In this document: piece after piece, positions 50,959 to 60,294 of the stretch
Layout of the letters: every line of letters begins with the position of its first letter
Numbering within the stretch: position 1 is the stretch's first letter
DNA from: GCA-2720865 sp047630275
GTDB lineage: Bacteria; Bdellovibrionota; Bacteriovoracia; Bacteriovoracales; Bacteriovoracaceae
Assembly: GCA_047630275.1 (NCBI GenBank)
Contig: JBLHVN010000002.1
Span: forward strand, 1,204,053-1,268,052
Reading direction: 5' to 3'
DNA: 64,000 nt
The notes under the pieces: generated by a model
The model's input: the letters and a program-made list of their open reading frames with translations, nothing else
Told to the model about the DNA's origin: nothing
Databases searched by the model: none
Made by a program: the position numbers and the translations under genes

Positions 50959-52245
50959 ATGATTTACTCATCAGAGCATAATTCCCTTGAGGCGGCTAAG
51001 GAACTAGACGCAATAGATCCACTTAAGAAATTCAGAGACGAGTTTAGTTTTCCTAAATTAGTAGAAGGAAAAGAGACTCTATACTTTGCTGGTCATAGCC
51101 TTGGTCTTCTTCCTAATAGAACTAGAAAAGTTATGGAAGACGAACTCGCCTCATGGGGAAAGTACGGAGTTGAAGGGCATTTCTTAGGGGATCACCCTTG
51201 GCTTCCTTATCATGAATTTGTTACCGAGAGTTTATCAAGACTAGCTGGTTGCAAGCCTTCAGAAGTCGTGGCCATGAATACCTTAACAACGAATCTTCAC
51301 TTAATGCTGGTTAGTTTTTATCGGCCAACGAAGACTCGCTACAAGATTCTTATAGAAAACAATACATTCCCTAGTGATAAATACGCTGTTGATTCGCAGG
51401 CACGTTTTCATGGTTTTGATGCCAGTGACGCTGTTGTTGAATTAAAACCACGAACAGGAGAATACAAGGTTCATCCTGATGATATCAAAGCCCAAATAGA
51501 AGCTCTCGGTGATGAACTTGCCTTAGTAATGCTAGGAAATTGTAACTACTTATCAGGGCAGTGTTTTGATATGAAAAGGATCACTGAGCTTGGGCATAAG
51601 GCAGGGGCCTTTGTTGGTTTTAACATGGCCCATGGTGCTGGGAATATTGAAGCAAACCTTCATGATAATAATGTAGATTTCGCAGTTTGGTGTTCATATA
51701 AGTACTTAAACTCTGGACCTGGCGGGATAGCCGCGGCCTTTGTTCATGAAAAACACCATGGTCAAAAAGACTTACCTCGCTTCGAAGGTTGGTGGGGAAC
51801 AAATAAGGAAACTCGTTTTGCAATGGGACCAGACTTTGATCCGATTCCAACGGTAGAGGCCTGGCAACTATCTAACCCACCTATCTTTCAACTAGCGGCC
51901 CTTAGATCATCGATGGAACTATTCGATGAAGCAGGACTCGTAAACCTACGAGAGAAGAGTATTAAGATCACCAATTACATGGAATTTCTTCTAAAAGAAA
52001 ATGTAGGAGACTTCGTTGAGATCATGACTCCTGAATATGTTGAAGGAGTTCAGAATCGTGGTTGTATGTTGTCTCTTAGATTTAAGAAGAATCCAAAAGA
52101 GCTTAACAAGGTTCTAGGTGAAAAAGCTGTTATCTGTGACTTTAGAGAACCAGATATTATTAGGGCAACACCTATTCCACTTTATAATTCCTTTGAAGAT
52201 GTTTTTAAATTCGTAGAAGTGCTCAAGGAGTTTGCTAATGCCTAG
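50959..52245 (+). CDS. kynU: Kynureninase
   Basis: 428 residues. PLP-dependent fold-type I: GHSLGLLP, NTLTTNLHLMLVSFY, NCNYLSGQCFDMKRI, the PLP Lys in WCSYKYLNSGPGGIAAAFVH and FEGWWGTN near the active site. It cleaves 3-hydroxykynurenine to 3-hydroxyanthranilate and alanine. The following KMO gene begins eight bases before its end. Confidence 0.96.
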   Translation: MIYSSEHNSLEAAKELDAIDPLKKFRDEFSFPKLVEGKETLYFAGHSLGLLPNRTRKVMEDELASWGKYGVEGHFLGDHPWLPYHEFVTESLSRLAGCKPSEVVAMNTLTTNLHLMLVSFYRPTKTRYKILIENNTFPSDKYAVDSQARFHGFDASDAVVELKPRTGEYKVHPDDIKAQIEALGDELALVMLGNCNYLSGQCFDMKRITELGHKAGAFVGFNMAHGAGNIEANLHDNNVDFAVWCSYKYLNSGPGGIAAAFVHEKHHGQKDLPRFEGWWGTNKETRFAMGPDFDPIPTVEAWQLSNPPIFQLAALRSSMELFDEAGLVNLREKSIKITNYMEFLLKENVGDFVEIMTPEYVEGVQNRGCMLSLRFKKNPKELNKVLGEKAVICDFREPDIIRATPIPLYNSFEDVFKFVEVLKEFANA

Positions 52246-53617
52246 TGTGATTGTTGGGGCAGGACTAGTTGGATCATTGCTTGCCATCACATTAAAAAAG
52301 GCAGGAGAAGATGTGATTCTTTTTGAAAGAAACACAGACATGCGCTTAGAAGAACTAGGGGCAGGTCGGTCTATCAACCTCATCATCACTTCACGTGGTT
52401 TACACGCTGTCAAAGAAGTTGGACTTCTTGAAGACGTCTTAGCATTAACAATACCCGTTACCGGAAGAATGATGCATTCAACGGAAGGGGAGCTGACCTA
52501 TCAGCCTTATGGGAAAGATCCAAGTGAATGCAACTTCTCCATTTCAAGAGCAGAGTTAAATAAACTTCTTATGACGAAAGCTGAAGAGGCTGGAGTCGAG
52601 ATTATTTTTAATCATAGTGTTCATTCAATTGATGTGGATAAAGACGAAATATATTTCACAGGTCCAAACAAGATTGAAAGAACTGAAAAGTTTGAAAGAG
52701 TTTACGGAACCGATGGAGCCAACTCAAGGGTTAGAAAAGAACTTCTTAAGTTAGTAGAGTCTCCAAGTGAATCGATGAACCTTATCAATGCGGATTATAA
52801 AGAACTCTTTATGCCGGCCACTACTAGCGGCGACTATCCTATTGAGAAAAATGCCCTTCATATTTGGCCCCGCGGCAGTCATATGCTAATGGCCCTACCT
52901 AATTTAGATGGAAGTTTTACTATGACTCTATATCTTCCCCGGACGGGGGAGAACTCCTTTGAGAATTTAAAGACTAGAGAAGATCTCGATAAATACTTCA
53001 AAACTAATTACGCAGATTCCATCCCCTTGATGCCTAAATTAGAGGAAGACTTTTTTGAGAATCCCCAAGGGATTCTCGGTACGGTACGGGCAAATCCGTG
53101 GAACTACTCTGATAGGATTTGCCTTCTTGGAGACGCCGCTCATGCTGTTGTTCCTTTCTTTGGTCAGGGTATGAACGCGGGCTTTGAAGACGTAACTTGT
53201 CTTACAAAGCATATGAAGAAAAATCCTAAAGAGTGGAAAACCATCTTTAATAACTTCTCACTTGAGCAAAAGCCTAACGGTGATGCTATTGCTGACATGG
53301 CCATCGAAAACTTTAATGAGATGTCTGAAAAAACAGGGGACGAGCGCTTTCTTTTTTTTAAAAAAGTAGAGAACGAGCTTCAAAAACGTTTTCCAAATAG
53401 GTTCCGTTCTCGTTATGGCATGGTTGTTTATACTTTGGTGCCTTATTCTTATGCGCAAGAAGCGGGTGTTATTCAGCAAAATATTTTAAGCACCCTATGT
53501 TCTGAGAAGTCCGATATCAATTCTATTGATTGGGATTTGGCTGAAGAACTTATTGATAAAGAACTAGTTCCATTTCAAAAAAAACACGAAGTTTCTTTAA
53601 TTCGTTATAAGCCTTAG
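52238..53617 (+). CDS. kmo: Kynurenine 3-monooxygenase
   Basis: 459 residues from ATG 52238 with AAGGAG at 52225-52230. FAD-dependent aromatic hydroxylase with IVGAGLVGSLLAI (GxGxxG), a YG-TDGANSRVRKE segment and GDAAHAVVPFFGQGMNAGFED (second FAD motif). The C-terminal half has the hydrophobic substrate/membrane-associating region known from KMO. It hydroxylates kynurenine with NADPH. Overlaps the convergent hydrolase gene by four bases. Confidence 0.95.
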   Translation: MPSVIVGAGLVGSLLAITLKKAGEDVILFERNTDMRLEELGAGRSINLIITSRGLHAVKEVGLLEDVLALTIPVTGRMMHSTEGELTYQPYGKDPSECNFSISRAELNKLLMTKAEEAGVEIIFNHSVHSIDVDKDEIYFTGPNKIERTEKFERVYGTDGANSRVRKELLKLVESPSESMNLINADYKELFMPATTSGDYPIEKNALHIWPRGSHMLMALPNLDGSFTMTLYLPRTGENSFENLKTREDLDKYFKTNYADSIPLMPKLEEDFFENPQGILGTVRANPWNYSDRICLLGDAAHAVVPFFGQGMNAGFEDVTCLTKHMKKNPKEWKTIFNNFSLEQKPNGDAIADMAIENFNEMSEKTGDERFLFFKKVENELQKRFPNRFRSRYGMVVYTLVPYSYAQEAGVIQQNILSTLCSEKSDINSIDWDLAEELIDKELVPFQKKHEVSLIRYKP

Positions 53618-54462
53618 AAAATAAATATATTTGAATACTTCTTATTAAGCTTATAAGGAATATTGAACTTACCTCTTTCTTGAAAGATATCTCTAAAGAT
53701 CTGAGAGATAGGATGATCAGAAGCTTCTAAAAAATACTCATGCCCCCCAAGGGAGATACTCGATAAGTCCAGGTAGGTAGCGTTCTTCGAGATATAGGAG
53801 CGGGGTGTAGCACCTAATCGGTACCCTCTAAAAAACCTGAAGTCTTTATAATCAATTGCCTTTGATCCAAGCAATGTAAAATCATCCCCATTAAAGTTAA
53901 TATAAATGTTTCTTGAGAAATTTATTTTATCTACCCATTTATTGTGATGACGAGATTCAACATCAGGAGCATTTAATATTAAGCCCGCAAATAGATCATC
54001 TGGGAAATTCCTAGAGTAATAATTTTCCATAAAAGATTTGAAAACAATATTTCCCATACTATGAGACATATAGAAAATCTTTCGATTCTTAAAAGCCTCG
54101 GGTTTTTCTTTTTTATATTGTTCAAGATTCTGTAAGCAGTTGTTTAAGTCTGCGCCAGCGGCTACGGCATTCCTTTCAGGTCTCGTAATTGTGTTGATCC
54201 ACGAATCCCAATGAAACATAACAATCTTAAGATTGTAGCTTTTCTCAAACTGAGGAAGGTAATCAATTCCTTTCTCTGGGTGTTGGCCCCTACCGTGGAC
54301 GTAGAAGAGGATGTTCTTCTCTCCTGCATCTTTAATCACTGAGTTCATAACTTCATGCATTTCTTCACAAGCATAAGAGCGAGTTTCAGAAGTTAAATAA
54401 AGATCACCAGCATATGAATTGGTTAGACTAAAGAGGGCCCAAATAAGAAAAAATAATCTCAT
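53614..54462 (-). CDS. Exported alpha/beta-hydrolase-like protein
   Basis: 282 residues with a signal peptide (MRLFFLIWALFSLTNSYAG). The fold marks are ILFYVHGRGQHPE (oxyanion strand), the nucleophile elbow YMSHSMGNIVF and a late His (GGHEYFLEASDH). It is thus a lipase/esterase-like periplasmic enzyme, substrate unknown. The gene lies between kmo and the dioxygenase but is probably unrelated to the pathway, which is cytoplasmic. Confidence 0.75.
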   Translation of the reverse strand: MRLFFLIWALFSLTNSYAGDLYLTSETRSYACEEMHEVMNSVIKDAGEKNILFYVHGRGQHPEKGIDYLPQFEKSYNLKIVMFHWDSWINTITRPERNAVAAGADLNNCLQNLEQYKKEKPEAFKNRKIFYMSHSMGNIVFKSFMENYYSRNFPDDLFAGLILNAPDVESRHHNKWVDKINFSRNIYINFNGDDFTLLGSKAIDYKDFRFFRGYRLGATPRSYISKNATYLDLSSISLGGHEYFLEASDHPISQIFRDIFQERGKFNIPYKLNKKYSNIFIF

Positions 54463-54518
54463 ACCTTTCTTGTCGGTTATTTGAGAGGATTTCCTTAGGC
54501 GGCAACTTACTGGATTTA

Positions 54519-55607
54519 CTAACTAAAATGAAAATCGAGTTCTTTCTTAACTGAATCAGGAAGTACCGGAAGTAGGCTTCTAGGGATCAAGAAAGTAGAA
54601 AGATTATAAAGATCTACAAAGACTCTATTGTTCTCAGCCGCTCGCTTTAAGTACTCATGCCCTGAAGATCCACCAGTTCCAATCTTAGTCCCCAGCATTC
54701 TGTGGGCCATCATCGAGTGGCGGTATCTCCAAGTCGTAAAGTTCTCATCGATATCCATTAAGGCGGTTAAGATATTAAAAGGCTGATTTAAGATAGGCTC
54801 GTCTCTATAAAGAAGAATGAACAAGGCATTCAGAGTCGCTTTTTGAGAAAACTTTCTCTCTTTCTTTTCAATCAATGAATTGTGAATCTTTTCATCAAAG
54901 AGGGACTCAAAGGTTTTCCTGGTGATTCCAAGATAGGCCAACTGACCTTCCATTTCTTTTGAACCAAAATGATCCTCATTTCCACGGATGATCTTCTCAT
55001 CTCGTGAAAGCATTGTTTCAACGGACTTATTGTATTCTTTCCAAAAATCAAAAGACTTATTAGCGGTGAAGGGAACTCTTTCAAGCCATCCTTCTAAAAG
55101 CTTTAAGAAACTTGGCTGTTCTTCAATCTTTAAAAGCTTTTCTCTATCCGGCTGACTTAGTCTTCCAAGAAAGTACTCTCTATCAACAGCAATTCTGTCT
55201 TTAGTTCCAAGACCAAGAAGAATCTCAATTTCTCTAAACTGAACAGATTGAAAACCTGAAGCAGGAATTAGAAGATCTCTAAACTCGAGAAAATCCATGG
55301 GAGTCATGGTTTCCATAACTTCTAGTTGACTCAATAAAAGACCTTGGATTTTTTTTATTCTTTCTAGTCTCGCAACAACTGTAGAGAGAGACTTCTCTTC
55401 AATGCTTTTTTCGCCAAAGGTTGAATAAACACTTTTTAGTTCATGGATGATTTGTTTAAACCAAAGTTCGTAAACTTGGTGAACCAAAATAAAAAGCATT
55501 TCATCATGACACTCCGAGCCTTCTTTCTTACTCTCAGGATGCTGCGAGTCTAGTAACTTATCTAGCTGTAAATAGTCACCATAATAAACTGGTTCTCTTG
55601 GTCCCAT
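54519..55607 (-). CDS. kynA: Tryptophan 2,3-dioxygenase
   Basis: 362 residues, longer than the usual 280-residue bacterial form. The heme pocket signatures are YGDYLQLDKLLDSQHP, HDEMLFILVHQVYELWFKQIIHEL, the proximal His in WRYRHSMMAHRMLG and TGGSSGHEYL. It oxidises tryptophan to N-formylkynurenine, the entry step of the cluster. Separate transcription unit on the minus strand; ribosome binding site GGAGG. Confidence 0.95.
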   Translation of the reverse strand: MGPREPVYYGDYLQLDKLLDSQHPESKKEGSECHDEMLFILVHQVYELWFKQIIHELKSVYSTFGEKSIEEKSLSTVVARLERIKKIQGLLLSQLEVMETMTPMDFLEFRDLLIPASGFQSVQFREIEILLGLGTKDRIAVDREYFLGRLSQPDREKLLKIEEQPSFLKLLEGWLERVPFTANKSFDFWKEYNKSVETMLSRDEKIIRGNEDHFGSKEMEGQLAYLGITRKTFESLFDEKIHNSLIEKKERKFSQKATLNALFILLYRDEPILNQPFNILTALMDIDENFTTWRYRHSMMAHRMLGTKIGTGGSSGHEYLKRAAENNRVFVDLYNLSTFLIPRSLLPVLPDSVKKELDFHFS

Positions 55608-55739
55608 AAATCCTCCGGTTCTTAATGTTTACCTTCTAAAGTTTTTCTAAGCAAGGTGACTTTAAGCAGCCTCTCTTTTGGTGGCCTTTTGTCATTTGGC
55701 TCGGTATATAAACCGCATAAATCACAAAATTCTTACTCT

Positions 55740-57578
55740 ATGCATATAAAACGTTTAAGTGCCATTCAGATCTTTTTAACCTTCCTCCTGCTTTTGCTTG
55801 GAGGCTTGGTCCATAATACTGAATCAAGCTTGGCCTGCCCCGATTGGCCACTTTGTTACGGACAAGTTTTTCCAAAGATGGAAGGCGGCATCCTAGTAGA
55901 GCATAGCCATAGGCTACTTGCCTCTTTAGTAGGCTTTTTTTCCATCCTCATCGTTTTCTTTACCAATAAATTAAAAACTACAAGTGAGGAACACTCTCAC
56001 GCCAATGTCATGGCTTGGGCATCACTTGGAATGGTAATACTTCAAGGTCTTCTTGGGGGAATCACTGTTATCTATAAGCTTCCCACTGTTGTTTCGACGA
56101 GCCATCTCGCCTTATCGATGGTTTTCTTTTGCGCCATCATCTATTTCTATCACTTCTGGACTTGGAAGGTTCTTAAGAACGAACCAGTAGAGTTAACTGA
56201 AGAAACAAAAAATGAATGGACCGCAAGCTTTAAGCAGCTTTGGTTTGCAGGTGGAATTCTGATCTATCTACAAATCGTCTTAGGTGCTTTTATGAGGCAT
56301 TCCGGAGCGGGAGTGGCCTGCGGACTCGGGATGAAAAATACCCTAAAGTGCTTTGATAGCGAAGCTTGGAAGCATTTTCTTTGGCCCGTAAGTTTGCCTG
56401 CCCAAGTTCATATGACTCACCGCTGGATGGCGGCCTTATTGGTTCTAGTCTCAATTGCCTTGATGATTAAGAGCTTTAAGCTCCTCTCCAAAGTTGAACT
56501 GAAAGGGCAATCAAAGAAATTCCTTGGAATTTGGTCGGGACTTTTCTTTATGGCAGTCTTCTTTCAAGCCCTTCTTGGAATCTTCTCAGTTGGAAAGAAC
56601 CTAGCCGTTACTCCAACCACTCTTCACTTAGGAATGGGAGCTCTATGCTTGGCCATCAGTTGGAAGATGTTCTTAAACCTTTGGACCATTGAGAGAAATA
56701 CCTTTCATGGGGATCTGATCAACACCCTTTCAGATTATATTTCTTTGTTAAAGATAAGATTAGCGGGACTAGTTATGACAACAGTCCTTATAGGAATGCT
56801 CTTAGCTCCAGGAGAATTAAGCTTCTTTCTTTCTATAAAAAGCATGTTCTTTGTCTTTCTAGTTGTTGGGGGAGCCTGCTCTCTTAACTGCTTTATGGAA
56901 AAAGATGTCGATGCTTTAATGGATAGAACAAAGGATAGACCCCTCCCTACGGGAAGATTGACTTCAAGAAGTGTCTTGATCTTTGGATGGAGCATTTCTT
57001 TATTAGGATTTGCGGGACTTTTTATTTTTGTTAATTGGCTTACTGCAGCTTTGGCCATCTTAGCCTGGTTCTTTTACTTGGCCCTCTATACACCTATCAA
57101 AACTAAGAGTGACTCAGCTCTCTTTTTTGGGGCAGTCCCTGGGGCTATTCCACCCTTGCTTGGTTGGACCACAGTTACTGGGCAGATGGATGCTTTAGCG
57201 TGGATCCTTTTTGGTTTTCTCTTTTTGTGGCAGCTTCCTCACTTTCTCGCCATTAGTATCTACTACTTACAGGATTATTCAGCCGCTAATATTAAGATTG
57301 TTCCCCAACGTAAAGGGAGCCGTAGGACCTCTATTGATATCTTTGTTTATACTTTAGGCTTATTGGCCCTTTCTTTGACACCGCATTATTACGGTTACAC
57401 GGGAAACACTTACGTGGTTGTTGTTTTTATTTTAGGCGCCGCGTTCTTAGGACATTCCTCTCTTGGTGTTTTTAAGGTCGGCAACGACTTGGCCTTTAAG
57501 AGTTGGGCGCGTCAATATTTCTGGGGATCAGTTTTTTATCTACCTCTTGTGCTTGGCGCAATTCTCTTTTTAAAATAG
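55740..57578 (+). CDS. Fused heme A synthase (CtaA) and heme O synthase (CtaB)
   Basis: 612 residues from ATG 55740 (an upstream start at 55656 is less likely). Residues 1-315 are a CtaA/COX15 domain with TESSLACPDWPLCYGQVFPKM, HSHRLLAS-type HSHRLLASLVGF and THRWMAALLV heme histidines. Residues about 330-610 are a CtaB/COX10 farnesyltransferase with the NCFMEKDVDALMDRTKDRPLPTG prenyl-diphosphate motif. Together about 15 membrane helices. It makes heme O and heme A from heme B for the oxidase encoded next. Such fusions are known, for example in Thermus. Confidence 0.93.
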   Translation: MHIKRLSAIQIFLTFLLLLLGGLVHNTESSLACPDWPLCYGQVFPKMEGGILVEHSHRLLASLVGFFSILIVFFTNKLKTTSEEHSHANVMAWASLGMVILQGLLGGITVIYKLPTVVSTSHLALSMVFFCAIIYFYHFWTWKVLKNEPVELTEETKNEWTASFKQLWFAGGILIYLQIVLGAFMRHSGAGVACGLGMKNTLKCFDSEAWKHFLWPVSLPAQVHMTHRWMAALLVLVSIALMIKSFKLLSKVELKGQSKKFLGIWSGLFFMAVFFQALLGIFSVGKNLAVTPTTLHLGMGALCLAISWKMFLNLWTIERNTFHGDLINTLSDYISLLKIRLAGLVMTTVLIGMLLAPGELSFFLSIKSMFFVFLVVGGACSLNCFMEKDVDALMDRTKDRPLPTGRLTSRSVLIFGWSISLLGFAGLFIFVNWLTAALAILAWFFYLALYTPIKTKSDSALFFGAVPGAIPPLLGWTTVTGQMDALAWILFGFLFLWQLPHFLAISIYYLQDYSAANIKIVPQRKGSRRTSIDIFVYTLGLLALSLTPHYYGYTGNTYVVVVFILGAAFLGHSSLGVFKVGNDLAFKSWARQYFWGSVFYLPLVLGAILFLK

Positions 57579-57611
57579 TTCATCAAACTTCACTCATTGC
57601 TTAATATCATG

Positions 57612-57640
57612 TGGAAAATACGTCTTTAAACCACTATAAT
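57612..57640 (+). promoter_or_regulatory. Promoter of the cta oxidase operon
   Basis: TGGAAA (57612-57617), a 17-base spacer and a perfect TATAAT (57635-57640), about 60 bases before the subunit II start. GTGG and CCAC (57611-57614 and 57631-57634) flank the spacer as an inverted repeat that may be an operator. Confidence 0.6.
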
Positions 57641-57700
57641 CAGTCGGAATAACATGATTCAACACGTTTTAATTTTCTCAACCGAAGAAGGGATGAGTGT

Positions 57701-58498
57701 ATGAGCTTTTTACTTACACCGGTAGTTGCAAAGACCGGCGAACAATTAGACTTTTGGCAAAGAATAACTCCACCAGAAGACATTTCTGAAAATGGTCATT
57801 TGATTGATTATCTTTTCAATTACACGACTGTTCTTAATTTGATCTTTTTTATTTTAGTTTGTGGCGGACTCTTTGGTTTTTCTTATCTGTATAATAGAAA
57901 ACGCCACCCGAAACCGTATTATACTTACGGAAATAAAAAGATGCACATCACAGTTGCAACCGTCATTGGTATCGCAGTCTTTCTTGGTGTTGATTTAAAT
58001 ATTTCAAGAATTTCTAATAATGATTTCTTAAGTGTTTTTGCTAAATGGCCAAGTGAGGATGAAGACATCGTTCGTGTTGAAGTCTTAGCTCAGCAATGGA
58101 TGTGGAACTACAGATACGCTGGTCGTGATGGAGTCTTTAATACTGAAGATGATGTTGTTACCGTTAATGATCTAAGGCTTCCGACTGGGAAAAAGATCGT
58201 TTTTCAAATTATTAGTAAGGACGTTATCCACTCTCACTTTCTTCCAAATGCGAGAAGAAAAGTCGATGCCATCCCAGGTAGGCTTACGAGAATGTGGGTA
58301 AAGCTTAATAAAACCGGTGTCTATGACGTGGCTTGTGCCGAGATGTGTGGAACTTTCCATTACAGAATGCAGGCTAAGATGCATGTCTATACTCCAGAAG
58401 AATATCAAGAATGGTTAGAAGAGGCGCAAAGACTTGCCCTTGAAACAAATGATACTGAACTCGCAGATAATTTCTGGGGTTGGAAGTGGACCAAGTAG
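57701..58498 (+). CDS. ctaC: Cytochrome c oxidase subunit II
   Basis: 265 residues with two membrane helices (about 36-58 and 83-103) and a periplasmic cupredoxin domain. The CuA site is complete: VIHSHFLPNARRK (His) and CAEMCGTFHYRM (C-x3-C-x3-H-x2-M). Aromatic docking patch QWMWNYRY. No fused cytochrome c domain; the separate diheme protein at 60896 may take this role. First in the operon. Confidence 0.96.
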   Translation: MSFLLTPVVAKTGEQLDFWQRITPPEDISENGHLIDYLFNYTTVLNLIFFILVCGGLFGFSYLYNRKRHPKPYYTYGNKKMHITVATVIGIAVFLGVDLNISRISNNDFLSVFAKWPSEDEDIVRVEVLAQQWMWNYRYAGRDGVFNTEDDVVTVNDLRLPTGKKIVFQIISKDVIHSHFLPNARRKVDAIPGRLTRMWVKLNKTGVYDVACAEMCGTFHYRMQAKMHVYTPEEYQEWLEEAQRLALETNDTELADNFWGWKWTK

Positions 58499-58557
58499 AT
58501 GCGGAAGCATTTATTTACCTGAAAAGTAGATTACGAATAGATTATTGGAGTTAAAAA

Positions 58558-60291
58558 ATGGCATCTTTCGAACAACATATGCACCCCAAACCAACAACTT
58601 TCTTATCAAAGTATGTTTTTTCATTTGATCATAAAGTTATTGGTAAGCAATTTCTTTGGTACGGAATCTTCGGCCTAGGAGTTGGGGGGATGATGGCCCT
58701 GCTTATCAGATGGACTCTAGCTTTTCCTGGAGAAGCCTTTCCTGTTTTAGGACAATTCCTTTTTCCTGAAACGGCTGGGATTGTTCCTCCAGATGTTTAT
58801 GCCATGCTTTTTACAATGCACGGTACGATCATGATCTTCTACGCCATTACCCCGATTCTGATTGGTTGTTTTGGAAATTTTTGTATACCGCTGATGATTG
58901 GGGCAAGGGATATGGTCTTTCCGGCCTTGAACATGCTCTCCTTTCACTTAGCTCTTATTTCTTTTGTCGTCTTACTTGCAGGACTGTTCACTCCTCTTGG
59001 AGCTGCAGCAGGGGGATGGACCTCGTATCCAACTCTTTCAACCTTAGTAGGTTCTCCAGGAATAGGGCAAACCCTTTGGACCTTAGCCATTTTTATTCTT
59101 GGTGTAAGTTCAACAATGGGTGCCATTAACTATATTACGACTATTATTGTTCTTCGTGCCCCTGGAATGGGTTACTTTGATATGCCTCTAACTGTTTGGG
59201 GTCTTTGGCTAACGGCCATCTTAAACGCTATCTTCCTTCCTGTTCTAGGAGCTGGTTGCTTACTCTTAATCTTTGATAGAACCTTTGGAACTCAGTTCTT
59301 CCTCGCAGGAGCTGCAGCCACCAATGGCGTTGGTGATCCGGTGCTTTTCCAGCACGTCTTTTGGATCTTTGGTCACCCTGAAGTTTATATTCTTATTCTC
59401 CCAGCTTGGGGAATGGTCTCAGACATGCTTTCATTCTTTTCAAGAAAGCCTGCTTTTGGAGCAAAAGCTACGGCCCTAGCTATGACTTCAATTACTATCC
59501 TTTCAACTCTTGTTTATGGACACCATATGTTTACGACTCAGATGAGTCCGCTCCTAACTCAGAGTTTTATGACCTTAACTATGACCATCTCTATTCCTTC
59601 GGCGATCTTCTTTGCCAACTGGTTAGGGACTCTTTGGAAAGGATCAATCAGGTTCACTTCTCCAATGCTTTTCTCACTTGGTGTTGTTTTTGTTTTCGGT
59701 CTTGGTGGTCTAACAGGTCTATATCTTGGAACAGTTACTACCGATCTATATCTTCATGATACTTATTTTGTTGTTGGTCACTTTCATTACACAATGGCGG
59801 CTTCAGTGCTTCTAGGTGGTTTTGCAGCGATCTACTTTTGGATGCCAAAGATGTTTGGTGTTCTTATGAATGAAACTTGGGCAAAGATCCATTTTTGGGG
59901 ATCAATGGCCGGTCTAAATATCGTTTTCTTTGGGATGATGCTTGTTGGTTACGCTGGTATGCACCGCCGTTTATACAACCCATTTGTTTATGAATTCCTA
60001 GAGAAGACTATTCCAATCAATACTTGGATCACTTACGGAGCTCTTATTATGGGAGCCTCTCAATTGATCTTCGTTGTTAGTTTTATCCACGCTGTCTTCT
60101 TTAAGAAAGAAAAAGCAGGAGCTAACCCTTGGGAAGTGGGAACTCTTGAATGGACGATTCCTTCACCAGCTCCACACTATAACTTTGATAAGATCCCAGT
60201 GGTTAAATGTGGACCGCATGAATTTGGAAACCCATCACTAACTAGTGGAAGAGATTTTCAATATCAAACAGAAGAATTGGTACAAGCTTAA
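58558..60291 (+). CDS. ctaD: Cytochrome c oxidase subunit I, variant K-channel
   Basis: 577 residues with about 12 membrane helices. Heme and CuB ligands are complete: HGTIM (low-spin heme), HPEVY (H273, Y277 with E275 of the A1 type), GHHMF and HDTYFVVGHFHYTM. The D-channel segment GNFCIPLMIGARDMVFP is present. In the helix that follows, the usual IPTGVKVF reads I-P-S-A-I-F-F-A: the conserved K-channel Lys is replaced by Phe351. Proton uptake by that route must differ. Operon with subunit II and III. Confidence 0.96.
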   Translation: MASFEQHMHPKPTTFLSKYVFSFDHKVIGKQFLWYGIFGLGVGGMMALLIRWTLAFPGEAFPVLGQFLFPETAGIVPPDVYAMLFTMHGTIMIFYAITPILIGCFGNFCIPLMIGARDMVFPALNMLSFHLALISFVVLLAGLFTPLGAAAGGWTSYPTLSTLVGSPGIGQTLWTLAIFILGVSSTMGAINYITTIIVLRAPGMGYFDMPLTVWGLWLTAILNAIFLPVLGAGCLLLIFDRTFGTQFFLAGAAATNGVGDPVLFQHVFWIFGHPEVYILILPAWGMVSDMLSFFSRKPAFGAKATALAMTSITILSTLVYGHHMFTTQMSPLLTQSFMTLTMTISIPSAIFFANWLGTLWKGSIRFTSPMLFSLGVVFVFGLGGLTGLYLGTVTTDLYLHDTYFVVGHFHYTMAASVLLGGFAAIYFWMPKMFGVLMNETWAKIHFWGSMAGLNIVFFGMMLVGYAGMHRRLYNPFVYEFLEKTIPINTWITYGALIMGASQLIFVVSFIHAVFFKKEKAGANPWEVGTLEWTIPSPAPHYNFDKIPVVKCGPHEFGNPSLTSGRDFQYQTEELVQA

Positions 60292-60294
60292 TAT

